A stretch of DNA of 41,098 nt from assembly GCF_026130545.1 (NCBI RefSeq), contig NZ_JAMOIM010000043.1:1-41098 (forward strand), in the 5' to 3' direction. The notes under the pieces were generated by a model. It was not told the DNA's origin and did no database searches. It worked only from the letters and a program-made list of their open reading frames with translations. Made by a program: the position numbers and the translations under genes. Of the stretch, positions 8,357 through 16,282 are shown piece by piece. Numbering within the stretch: position 1 is the first letter of the stretch; every line of letters starts with the position of its first letter. Source of the DNA: Lichenifustis flavocetrariae. Lineage in GTDB: Bacteria > Pseudomonadota > Alphaproteobacteria > Rhizobiales > Beijerinckiaceae.

Positions 8357-10402
8357 ATGAGCGACCTGCGCCTCCGGCAGCCGGGCGAAACGCCCGCATT
8401 GGGTCGGTTTGTCGTTCCCGCGACCATCATGCTTTCGTTCGTTTCCTTCTGGCGCGCGTCCGCGATCGTGCTGAGCGATCTCGGGTCGTCCGCCTATTAC
8501 GTCGGCGGCATCGCCGAGCAGAAGGTCGGCAAGGCCGCTCCGTGGTTTGTGCTCGGCATCATGCTGTTCTCCTACGCCGTGCGTGCGGTGTATATCGAGA
8601 GCTGCAGCATGTTCACGCGAGGCGGAGTCTACAAGGTCGTTCGCGAGGCGATGGGCGGAACGGCGGCGAAGTTCTCCGTCAGCGCCCTGATGTTCGACTA
8701 CGTGCTGACTGGCCCCATCAGCGCGGTCAGCGCGGGGCTCTATCTCGCCAGCCTGCTCAACCAACTCGCCGGCGCTTTCGGAATGCCGCAGCTTCCCCTA
8801 TCGCCGCCTTTGATAGCGGCCGCCTTCGCCATCTTGGTGATTTCATATTTCTGGTGGACCAACACGGTCGGCATTCCGTTTTCGAGCACCCGAGCTCTCA
8901 GGGTCATGCAGATCACGACCGTGATGGTCGTCATCCTGGTCTCCTGGTGCCTCCTGACGATCGCGATGAAGGGTTATCAGCCAGTCCCGGCGCCGACCCT
9001 GGCCAACCTCAAATTCAGCGACGATGCGCTGGGATGGTTGAAGGGGACGCCCTTTCCTGGCGTCGCTGTGATCGCGATCGGCATCGGCCTCGGTCATTCG
9101 CTTCTGGCCATGAGCGGCGAAGAAAGTCTGGCCCAGGTCTATCGCGAGATCGAGGCGCCAAAACGCAAGAACCTCATTCGCACGGGCCTGATCATCTTCG
9201 GCTACAGCCTGGTGTTCACGGCCCTCGTCTCGTTCTTCGCCGTCATGCTGATCCCCGACGATCAGCGGCAGCAAGTCCAGGACAACCTTATCAGCGGAAT
9301 CGCAATGGTCCTAATCGGGCGGCACTGGCTGAAGCTGGCCTTCCAGTGCTTTGTCGTTCTCGTCGGGGTGCTGATCCTGTCCGCCGCGGTCAACACGTCG
9401 CTCATCGGATCGAATGGAGTCCTAAATCGCGTCGCCGAGGATGGGGTGTTGCCGGACTGGGTTTGTCAGCCACATAAAACCTACGGTACAAGCCACCGGC
9501 TCATCGCCATCGTCGCGGCGCTGCAGATCGCAACCGTTGTGCTCAGTCGCGGTGACGTGACGCTTCTGGGCGAAGCCTACGCGTTCGGCGTGGCTTGGAG
9601 CTTTGCCATGAAGGCGCTCGGGGTCACCGTCTTGCGCTTCACCCGGCCGGACGCCGAGCGCTGGCGTGTTCCGCTCAACATCAAGCTGGGCACGACCGAG
9701 CTGCCGCTAGGACTGATCATCATCACGACGATGCTGTTCATCCTCGCTGGCTTGAACCTATTCACCAAGGAAGCCGCCACCGTCGGCGGGGTCGCGTTCA
9801 CGGTTGTCTTTTTCGTCCTGTTCACCGTGTCCGAGCACTATCACAAGCGCGGAGGCGAAGAAGGCAATACGGCGGATAATACCCTCGACCGGTTTCGCCT
9901 GGAGTGCCGAAGGAACCTGTCGCCCGAAGCCCTCGGAGTTCGTCCCGGTTCCATTCTTGTCGCCGTTCATGACGCGGATCAACTGGATCACCTGCAAAAG
10001 GCTCTCGCCCACCACGACCCCAGCGAAGCAGATGTCGTCGCGATTTCTGCAAGTGAAAGCGGACCGGGGGACAACGTCCCGGACGATCAAGCCGCACAGA
10101 AGATTGTCGATGCCTGGGAGACCCGTGTGTTCTCCCGCGCAGTTGCTGTTGCCGAGAAGGAGGGAAAGCCGATCTCGTTGATCGGGCTTGCCGCGGCCGA
10201 TGGCTACTCCGCCCTTTTGGCGGCGGCAGCGACATTGCAGTGTTCCCGGCTGGTGCTCGCGGCCAGTACCAAAGAAAGCGTCCGTGAGCAGGAGCAGGAT
10301 GTGCGGACGTCCTGGCGCAAACGCCAGATTCAAACGATGGAGCTTCCCGTCGAGATCATCTCCCGATCCGGGACGTTCACCAGTTTCACACTGGAACGAT
10401 AA
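8357..10402 (+). CDS. APC-superfamily permease with C-terminal soluble domain
   Basis: A 681-residue membrane protein with about 12 hydrophobic segments over residues 15-490, in APC (amino acid-polyamine-organocation) order: an N-terminal unwound-helix region (VPATIMLSFVSFWRASAIVLSD), then SMFTRGGVYKVVREAMGG and MSGEESLAQVYREIEAPKRK, a conserved APC loop with E-E-x-x and basic residues. Residues from about 510 to 681 form a soluble tail with alternating beta strands and helices (GSILVAVHDADQLDHLQKAL; EADVVAISAS), resembling a universal-stress-protein-like domain; this is inferred. Such tails occur in other APC members and may sense nucleotides. The substrate is unknown. The gene heads a co-directional trio with the CDF and ZIP-like genes. 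Confidence 0.8.
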   Translation: MSDLRLRQPGETPALGRFVVPATIMLSFVSFWRASAIVLSDLGSSAYYVGGIAEQKVGKAAPWFVLGIMLFSYAVRAVYIESCSMFTRGGVYKVVREAMGGTAAKFSVSALMFDYVLTGPISAVSAGLYLASLLNQLAGAFGMPQLPLSPPLIAAAFAILVISYFWWTNTVGIPFSSTRALRVMQITTVMVVILVSWCLLTIAMKGYQPVPAPTLANLKFSDDALGWLKGTPFPGVAVIAIGIGLGHSLLAMSGEESLAQVYREIEAPKRKNLIRTGLIIFGYSLVFTALVSFFAVMLIPDDQRQQVQDNLISGIAMVLIGRHWLKLAFQCFVVLVGVLILSAAVNTSLIGSNGVLNRVAEDGVLPDWVCQPHKTYGTSHRLIAIVAALQIATVVLSRGDVTLLGEAYAFGVAWSFAMKALGVTVLRFTRPDAERWRVPLNIKLGTTELPLGLIIITTMLFILAGLNLFTKEAATVGGVAFTVVFFVLFTVSEHYHKRGGEEGNTADNTLDRFRLECRRNLSPEALGVRPGSILVAVHDADQLDHLQKALAHHDPSEADVVAISASESGPGDNVPDDQAAQKIVDAWETRVFSRAVAVAEKEGKPISLIGLAAADGYSALLAAAATLQCSRLVLAASTKESVREQEQDVRTSWRKRQIQTMELPVEIISRSGTFTSFTLER

Positions 10403-10479
10403 GCGTCGCTCGGACTTCAACAGAGCCAGTTAGCCAAGCAGGCCTTCGTCGTCCGCGCCCAAGCCTTTTTGGACCTCCT

Positions 10480-11424
10480 GTGGCCGAGTCTTCATCCAAG
10501 ATCGTTATTTACGCTGCACTGGCCGGTAACATCCTTGTCACCGTCATGAAGTGTGTCGCGGCCAGCTTCACCGGGAGTTCCGCCATGCTGAGCGAGGCGG
10601 TGCATTCCGCCGTGGATTGCGGCAATCAACTCCTCATGCTGCTCGGGGTGCATCGGGCTGCCCGACCGGCCAGCGTGACTCACCCCTTCGGACATGGTCT
10701 GCAGCTCTACTTCTGGACCTTCGTCGTGGCGGTGCTGGTCTTCGATATCGGCGCGGGTGTGCCCGCGCTCGAAGGGATCGGAAAGATCTGGTCGCCGCAG
10801 CCGGTCGAGCATCCCTGGGCCAGCTACGTCGTCATCGCGCTCGGTCTGCTTTTCGGGGGAGTCACCTGGCTTGTCGCGGTGCGTGCTTTTAGAAAGGTCA
10901 AAGGCGACCGCGGCTGGATCGAGGCGGTACGCTTCAGCAACGACCCAACCGTCTTCACCGTACTGTTCGAGGACAGTGCGGCTCTTCTCGGCCTGGTCAC
11001 GGCGCTCATAGGAATCTGGTGCAGCCAGGCATTAGGCATGCCCGTCCTCGACGGGGTCGCCTCGCTCATCATCGGCTTGATCTTGGCTGGAACAGCGGCC
11101 TTCCTGGCTTGGGAATGTCAGTCGCTTATGACCGGCGAGGCCGCTGCGCCCGAGGTCCGCAGAGGCATTCGCCAGATCGTCGGCGAAGCCGCCGCCGTTG
11201 CCCGCCCCAACGACATCTTGACCATGCATTTCGGCCCGCGCGACGTGTTGGCTGCGCTGAGCCTTGAATTCCAGCAGGATTGCCCTGCCGCAGAGGTCGA
11301 GGCCGCGGTCTCGCGCGTTAAGCAGCGGATCAAGGCCAACCATCCGGAAGTAACCCGCGTGTTCGTGGAAGCTCAGCGTGGCGAGGCGCACCGGCGCTCC
11401 CAAGACGCGCTCGTCCGCGAGTAG
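10480..11424 (+). CDS. Cation diffusion facilitator (CDF) family transporter
   Basis: A 314-residue protein with about six membrane segments and a cytoplasmic C-terminal domain, matching CDF divalent-metal/proton antiporters. TM2 carries the metal-site motif HSAVDCGNQ (HSxxD). The matching TM5 site reads FEDSAALLG, with Glu-Asp where YiiP-like members have HxxxD; this E-D-S form is typical of the SLC30A9-like branch. The C-terminal domain (about residues 210-300) has the usual alpha-beta fold pattern ending in VTRVFVEAQ. The start is a GTG 77 bases after the APC permease. Zn or another divalent cation is likely but not fixed by sequence; SLC30A9-like proteins may have different specificity. 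Confidence 0.88.
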   Translation: MAESSSKIVIYAALAGNILVTVMKCVAASFTGSSAMLSEAVHSAVDCGNQLLMLLGVHRAARPASVTHPFGHGLQLYFWTFVVAVLVFDIGAGVPALEGIGKIWSPQPVEHPWASYVVIALGLLFGGVTWLVAVRAFRKVKGDRGWIEAVRFSNDPTVFTVLFEDSAALLGLVTALIGIWCSQALGMPVLDGVASLIIGLILAGTAAFLAWECQSLMTGEAAAPEVRRGIRQIVGEAAAVARPNDILTMHFGPRDVLAALSLEFQQDCPAAEVEAAVSRVKQRIKANHPEVTRVFVEAQRGEAHRRSQDALVRE

Positions 11425-11501
11425 CGGGTTGAACGGGATCACCATGGCAAAGCCTTCTCTTTTGTTTAAGTCCATGCAGACAATGACGAGGGGCGACAAG
11501 C

Positions 11502-12812
11502 ATGACCGGCATCGGTGAAATGCTAGCTGTCGCGCTTGTCGGCCTGGGCACCACCTCATCGTCAATGGCAGGGGCGGCGATCGGTCTCTACCTGCCGATC
11601 TCCAAGCGGCTGCTGGCGTGCATCCTGGCTTTCGCCGCCGGTGCGTTAATCAGTGCGCTTGCCATCGACCTCGGGTACGGAGGCGCCGTTGAGCTCCGGC
11701 ACGCGAACTTTTCCAGCCGCTCAGCGTGGGGCTTCGTGGGCGGAGGCTTCGCAATCGGCGCGATTGTCTACTACCTCGCCTCTCTCTACCTCGAGAAGCG
11801 GGGAGCGGCCGTTCGCTTTCCGACCCGGTTCGAAGAATATGCACTCGGCCAGAAAAGGAAGAACAGCCGGGCGCTGATCAAGCTGCTCTCCACCTGCGAT
11901 CTGCTTCGCCATCTCCCGGCTGAAGGGATCGAGGGAATCCTGCGCACGGTGAAAACCGTCCGGCTGCCAGCGGGCGAAGAGTTGTTTCATGTTGGCGATC
12001 CGGGCGATGCTCTGTTCATCGTCGCTGATGGGTCGGTGGAGATAACCTCGGAGACGGGAAGCCCTCTGGCCAGCCTTGGAGCGGGGCAAGCCTTTGGCGA
12101 AATGGCGCTTCTGAGCGGAGGCTTGCGCACTGCGACTGTGCGGGCAAAAGGCGCCACGGATCTGCTCAGGATTGATCGCGACGATTTCGAAGACATGATC
12201 GAGGCGGACCATCAGCTCGCGAGCGCCGCGCAACGCCTCAGCCACGAGCGGGCAATCAAGAACCTTGCCACGGGCGGCCCCAATCCCGGCAGATGGGCAA
12301 GGGTGGCACGAAGCAATCTGCACAACCTCAGCCGCGGCGAAGTCGCCAAGCTGCTGACCAAGACGGGTGATGGCGCCGGCATGGCGATCATCTTCGGAAA
12401 CATTCTCGACACCATTCCGGGCTGCCTGGTCATAGGCGCGAAGTTCCACGGCTTCGCCAGCCTCTCGCTGACCCTGATGCTGGGGATGTTTTTCGGCGGC
12501 ATACCGGAAGCGGCAGCGAGCGCCGCGATACTCGCGCGGGCGGGATACAAGCCCAGGAAGATCTTTGGGCTGTGGTCAACCGTGCTGGTTGCCGGGCTTC
12601 TGGCGGCAGTCGCCGGCAAGTTGTTCATCGGCAACCCGCACTCGCTTGCTGCGGTCTTCTGTCAAGCCATTGCCGGGGGTGCCGTGCTTGCACTGGTCGC
12701 CCACGCCATGATCCCGGAGGCTATCCACGAAGGCGGGTCTCTGGTGGTGCTGCCGACCGTCGCCGGCTTTCTGTTTGCGCTCTATCTCTCGCTTGCCGAG
12801 ACGGTAACTTGA
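11502..12812 (+). CDS. ZIP-like metal permease with inserted cyclic-nucleotide-binding domain
   Basis: A 436-residue protein. Residues 1-100 hold three membrane helices. Residues ~120-245 form a Crp/cNMP-binding domain: LLSTCDLLRHLPAEGIEGIL, then GEELFHVGDPGDALFIVADGSVEI, and the phosphate-binding cassette FGEMALLSGGLRTATVRA. Residues ~285-436 hold the remaining helices with ZIP-type motifs: GNILDTIPGCLVIGA (cf. N-x-x-D-G-I-P-E-S), GGIPEAAAS and HAMIPEA. The Glu after IP in TM4 is replaced by Gly, so the metal site may be altered. The domain sits in the loop where ZIP proteins carry the variable cytoplasmic TM3-TM4 segment. A GAGGGG site precedes the ATG. It follows the CDF gene by 77 bases, suggesting opposing metal import and export in one unit. 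Confidence 0.75.
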   Translation: MTGIGEMLAVALVGLGTTSSSMAGAAIGLYLPISKRLLACILAFAAGALISALAIDLGYGGAVELRHANFSSRSAWGFVGGGFAIGAIVYYLASLYLEKRGAAVRFPTRFEEYALGQKRKNSRALIKLLSTCDLLRHLPAEGIEGILRTVKTVRLPAGEELFHVGDPGDALFIVADGSVEITSETGSPLASLGAGQAFGEMALLSGGLRTATVRAKGATDLLRIDRDDFEDMIEADHQLASAAQRLSHERAIKNLATGGPNPGRWARVARSNLHNLSRGEVAKLLTKTGDGAGMAIIFGNILDTIPGCLVIGAKFHGFASLSLTLMLGMFFGGIPEAAASAAILARAGYKPRKIFGLWSTVLVAGLLAAVAGKLFIGNPHSLAAVFCQAIAGGAVLALVAHAMIPEAIHEGGSLVVLPTVAGFLFALYLSLAETVT

Positions 12813-12902
12813 TTGATCTTCGCTGACTGCAAAGGCTCGATAGCATACTGGACAGAACGAGCGGGAGTCATCGTAAAAGATTCAGATGCCAACATAAACG
12901 CG

Positions 12903-12982
12903 ACGACAGTCCGATCTATATAAATTGATATGAATTGATCAGAACAAGTAAAAAAATTGATAATTTATGTTGAAACTGTCGT
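12903..12982. promoter_or_regulatory. Dyad-flanked AT-rich upstream region with phased AATTGAT repeats
   Basis: ACGACAGT at 12903-12910 and its exact reverse complement ACTGTCGT at 12975-12982 flank an AT-rich block. Inside it are three AATTGAT copies at 12923-12929, 12933-12939 and 12955-12961, spaced 10 and 22 bases apart, close to one and two DNA turns. The block lies 50-130 bases before the secreted-protein gene, where a promoter and operator should be. Role inferred from structure and position. Confidence 0.45.
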
Positions 12983-13024
12983 TCTATCTCCGCGTGACAT
13001 TTCACACGCCTTCGCGCCACCGCA

Positions 13025-13030
13025 TAGGAG
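13025..13030 (+). promoter_or_regulatory. Ribosome-binding site that favours a TTG start
   Basis: TAGGAG directly abuts the ATG at 13031, leaving no spacer. The in-frame TTG at 13037 is 6 bases away, the normal distance. The real protein may therefore start at TTG (MFKKIGVAFLV), two codons later than the obvious ATG. Confidence 0.5.
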
Positions 13031-13600
13031 ATGTCATTGTTCAAGAAAATTGGAGTAGCTTTTCTGGTCGCGGCCGCAACACTCACCGCCGCTCCTGCTT
13101 TCGCTTTTGAGACCTTAGTTTCTCAGATCCATAAAAATCAGGATGGCTCACATACTTTCTATTTCGCCATCAAACTGGGGCCGGACGAGACACTGACACC
13201 GGGCGACAAGGCGAGCGCGGACTTCATGACTGTTTACAACTTCTACGGGCTCATCGATGGGTCGGCGAAATCGCCGGAAGGTTGGGAGTTCTCGTCCGAG
13301 CAGTTCGGCCGTACACCGACCATGAACGGGTATCCGACGGTAATGCCATTGGATGTTCCCAACACGCCCAATCTGACGTGGACGGTCACCAGCCGGTCGC
13401 GGCGGGCGCAGGTGGACGGCTTCACCGCAACGACCCGGGTGAACACGACGATCCAAGGGGAATACTCGGCGCAGGTTACGCGCAACCCATCGGCGGTCCA
13501 AGTCGAAGCCTCCAGCACACCTGCAGTGACCCGTCAGTCTTCGAAGCAGGCACTCATCGGAATGCTTCCGACGCCAAGCTTCCTCGCAGAGGTGAATTAG
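13031..13600 (+). CDS. Secreted protein of unknown function
   Basis: A protein of 187-189 residues. It has a clear Sec signal peptide (Lys-Lys, then GVAFLVAAATLTAAPAFA) with cleavage after AFA. The mature part has no Cys and no recognised domain; it is polar, beta-rich in appearance, with aromatic segments (HTFYFAIKLGPDE, FMTVYNFYGLIDG) and a PEGWEFSSEQ stretch. It probably resides in the periplasm or outside the cell. The start may be ATG 13031 or TTG 13037. It stands alone behind the structured AT-rich promoter region, so it is probably regulated separately. I do not recognise the family. Confidence 0.75.
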   Translation: MSLFKKIGVAFLVAAATLTAAPAFAFETLVSQIHKNQDGSHTFYFAIKLGPDETLTPGDKASADFMTVYNFYGLIDGSAKSPEGWEFSSEQFGRTPTMNGYPTVMPLDVPNTPNLTWTVTSRSRRAQVDGFTATTRVNTTIQGEYSAQVTRNPSAVQVEASSTPAVTRQSSKQALIGMLPTPSFLAEVN

Positions 13601-13940
13601 AAAACGTCATTGATCGCCGGGCAGCGCCTTCAAAGCTGCATTCTACGGCGGTCGTGCTGCAAGCGTGACGGTGAATGGCTGAGAGCGGACAGATTGAAAA
13701 AGGCCGACTTGCTGGTTCGACAGATCGTCCGACCTGCGGCTGCCGTTGTCAAAGACGGAATCTGTATCGTGGCATCGGGCAGGAACTCGTCCTCACGAGG
13801 GGCACCCATCCACTCGCTCCCCTCCGCGGCAGGACGGCTTCGTCAAGATGGCGTTCAACGCTGTTCGCAGAACGCAAACCGGTCAATGCTCAAGGCATTC
13901 TACTCGCCTTGCTGAGGCGGCACACGTGCTAGGGTGAGAC
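13601..13940. other. Intergenic region before the HflX-type gene
   Basis: These 340 bases hold only short frames with no recognised product. One at 13675-13932 ends in a plausible-looking helix-like tail but has no support for its start or family. A GGGTGAG ribosome-binding site for the GTPase lies at the right edge. No terminator-grade hairpin with a T tract was seen. Confidence 0.4.
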
Positions 13941-15293
13941 ATGGAAACTAAACCGCTTGTCCTGCGTGCGATCCTCGTCGGGATCCAGCTTCCTGGCGTC
14001 GACGACGTGACCCATGCCGCGAGCATCGAGGAACTGGGCCGTCTCGTGACGACGCTCGGCTACGAGGTCGGAGGCACCTTGTCTCAGAAGCGCGACGCCC
14101 TCGATAGTGCCACCGTACTCGGCAAGGGACGGCTTCACGAACTCGCGGCCATCACCGGCGGTACGGGCATGGTCGGAACCATGGCCACCGCGCCAAAATC
14201 GAAGGCTCGCGAGCGCTTCGAGGAGGGCAAGGGCAAGCCGGCCTCTGTTCAGATCGAGCCTGAGCCGGATGCGCTGCCGAGGGCGGATTTCGTCGTCGTT
14301 GACCACGAGATCTCCCCGAGCCAGGCCCGCAACCTGGAGCGAGCGACCGGGGCGGAAGTGCTTGATCGGACTGGCGTGATCGTGGAAATCTTCCATCGTC
14401 ACGCCCGCAGCCGCGAGGCGCGGCTTCAGGTCGAGATGGCGAGGCTACAATATGTCTTTCCCCGCCTGCGGGAATCCTCGGCGGGCATTGGACGGCAGCG
14501 CGGCGTCGGCGCCGGTGAGTCCGACATCGATCTCGACCGTCGCAAGATCCGGGACCGCCGCGCGGAACTGAAGGGGCAACTGGACGAAATTCAACGAGGC
14601 GACGACCAGCGCCGGTCCGCGCGCAGGGATCAGCTCCGAGTTGCGCTGGTCGTCTACACCAACGCCGGAAAGTCCTCGCTCATGCGGGCTCTTACGGGCA
14701 GCGAAGTCTTGGTCGCTGACCAACTCTTCGCGACGCTCGACACGACGGTGCGGGTGATGCGGCCGGAAACGACGCCGCGGGTTCTCGTCTCGGACACGGT
14801 GGGTTTCATCAAGAAGCTCCCACACGACCTCGTTGCCTCGTTCCGGTCGACCTTGGCTGAAGCGCTCGACGCGTCGCTCTTGCTGTTTGTCGTCGACGCC
14901 TCCGATCCGACCTATGAGGCGCAGCTCGAAGTCACAAGGTCCGTTCTGGGCGAGATCGGAGCGGACGTCGTCTCCTCGCGCCTGCTCCTCAACAAGATCG
15001 ACCGCGTAGGCGAGGTTGATCGCGCAGCGCTCCTGGCGAAGCACCCCGAGGCGATCTTCCTCTCGGCGAAGTCCGCCGAGGACGTGGCGGCGCTGCGCGA
15101 GACAATCGTCGCCTTCTTCGAGTCGGCGATGGTGGAGGAGCAGCTTACGTTGCCGTACGCCAAGCAGGGCTTCCTCGGCGATGTTTACGAGAACGCGCGC
15201 GTGCTTTCGGAGGACTTCGATGCGACCGGCCGAGTCCTGAACGTTCGCGGCCTGCCGGGAGGTATCGCGCGCCTGCGAAAACTCCTCGCTTGA
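13941..15293 (+). CDS. hflX: HflX-type ribosome-associated GTPase (variant P-loop)
   Basis: A 450-residue HflX/Obg-superfamily GTPase, the family that splits stalled or stressed ribosomes. The N-terminal HflX domain includes GTLSQKRDALDSATVLGKGR and VVDHEISPSQARNLE. A glycine-rich linker motif (GIGRQRGVGAGESDIDLDRR) precedes a coiled coil, then the G domain: G1 VVYTNAGKSSLMR, G3 DTVGFIKKLPHDLVASFRSTL, G4 NKID, G5 SAKS. In G1 the first Gly of GxxxxGKS is Val238 (GTC; one base from GGC). An unusual stretch (about residues 74-110, GGTGMVGTMATAPKSKARER) sits in the N-terminal domain. The gene is not beside hfq, as the housekeeping hflX often is, so this may be a second copy. Confidence 0.88.
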   Translation: METKPLVLRAILVGIQLPGVDDVTHAASIEELGRLVTTLGYEVGGTLSQKRDALDSATVLGKGRLHELAAITGGTGMVGTMATAPKSKARERFEEGKGKPASVQIEPEPDALPRADFVVVDHEISPSQARNLERATGAEVLDRTGVIVEIFHRHARSREARLQVEMARLQYVFPRLRESSAGIGRQRGVGAGESDIDLDRRKIRDRRAELKGQLDEIQRGDDQRRSARRDQLRVALVVYTNAGKSSLMRALTGSEVLVADQLFATLDTTVRVMRPETTPRVLVSDTVGFIKKLPHDLVASFRSTLAEALDASLLLFVVDASDPTYEAQLEVTRSVLGEIGADVVSSRLLLNKIDRVGEVDRAALLAKHPEAIFLSAKSAEDVAALRETIVAFFESAMVEEQLTLPYAKQGFLGDVYENARVLSEDFDATGRVLNVRGLPGGIARLRKLLA

Positions 15294-15531
15294 TCACCGA
15301 CTCGGTGATTGTACCGGTGCTATGCCCACCTTCGTCCGCAACGCCCTGCGCGAGGACCACAAGCTCGGTCTGACCGAGGTCGAGGTCAGGCGCATGCGTC
15401 ACCACCGCAAACTGCCAAACCGCATCTCGATCGCCAGCCAGATTGTGTCTCATGGCTGCGGCTGCAGGCTCAAAACAGCGACCAACGGGAGGGTGCAGAT
15501 TTGCGCGGTCCACGAGATATCATTCTCATAA

Positions 15532-16012
15532 ATCTCTGAGCGCCCCAACCCACAGGGCGGATGGCCCAACAGTGACGCCGATCCGATTAAGTATTGGCTC
15601 TCGACCATGCCCGTAGAGACATCGATCGACGACTTAGTCCAGACAACCAAGATGCGCTGGCGTATCGAACGAGACTATCAGGACCTCAAGCAAGACCTTG
15701 GATTGGGCCACTACGAGGGTCGAGGGTGGCGCGGCTACCACCATCATGCGAGCCTCTGCATCGCTGCCTATGGATTCTTGACCGCCCTTCGCGGGATGAT
15801 TCCCCCCTCAGCTTCAGCCCGCACCAAGGGCGGCCCGATGCCTCACCTTCCCAGTGGTCGCCGACCCCGCGGCTCCCCCGGTCCGGCCCGAGCGCCACGT
15901 GCCCAACTCCATAACGACCATGCGGCGGCGGCTCACCCTCGCCCTCGTCCAGCGCCTCTCCGGATGTCCGTGCTGCAATCGACCCAACACACCCCATCAT
16001 CTCATTTTATGA
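15532..16012 (+). pseudogene. IS701-like transposase, C-terminal remnant with frameshift
   Basis: One frame from 15532 gives WPNSDADPIKYWLSTMPVET, then MRWRIERDYQDLKQDLGLGHYEGRGWRGYHHHASLCIAAYGF, the DDE transposase C-terminus of IS701-type elements with the catalytic Glu in the YQDLKQDLG helix. After about 15800 the family sequence continues in the next frame as RPERHVPNSITTMRRRLTLALVQ ... CPCCNRP, stopping at 16010-16012. A frameshift therefore lies between roughly 15800 and 15880, and the N-terminal two thirds are missing. It is a dead insertion-sequence scar. No terminal repeats were identified. Confidence 0.8.
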
Positions 16013-16282
16013 CGCAGTAAGACTAGGTCATCATAGCCTGCCAGAACGCTACTGGTCTAATCGCTGTTCGCTTAAATAATCGTCCTCAAAATACCGGTGT
16101 TCCCGGACGCGGTTTGATGCACTTTCAAACGATATCTTAAGACGCGGCGCTCACAATCTCGTGATCATTTCGACGCTTCTCCTTTTGCTCCGAAATCAAA
16201 GGCTCGACCCAGCTTTACCTGTCGTGGATCGGGATCTGTCGATTGCAGTCTCAGGCGATCTTCGCTTGAAGAAAGGTCTTTC

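Noticed and set aside
13675-13932. 85-codon frame upstream of the HflX-type gene
   Set aside because: Composition and overlap with other short frames suggest chance. The tail is not recognisable enough to call.
15322-15531. 69-codon frame after the HflX-type gene
   Set aside because: No recognised motif and no ribosome-binding site. It ends where the IS701-like remnant begins, so it is probably chance or decayed sequence.
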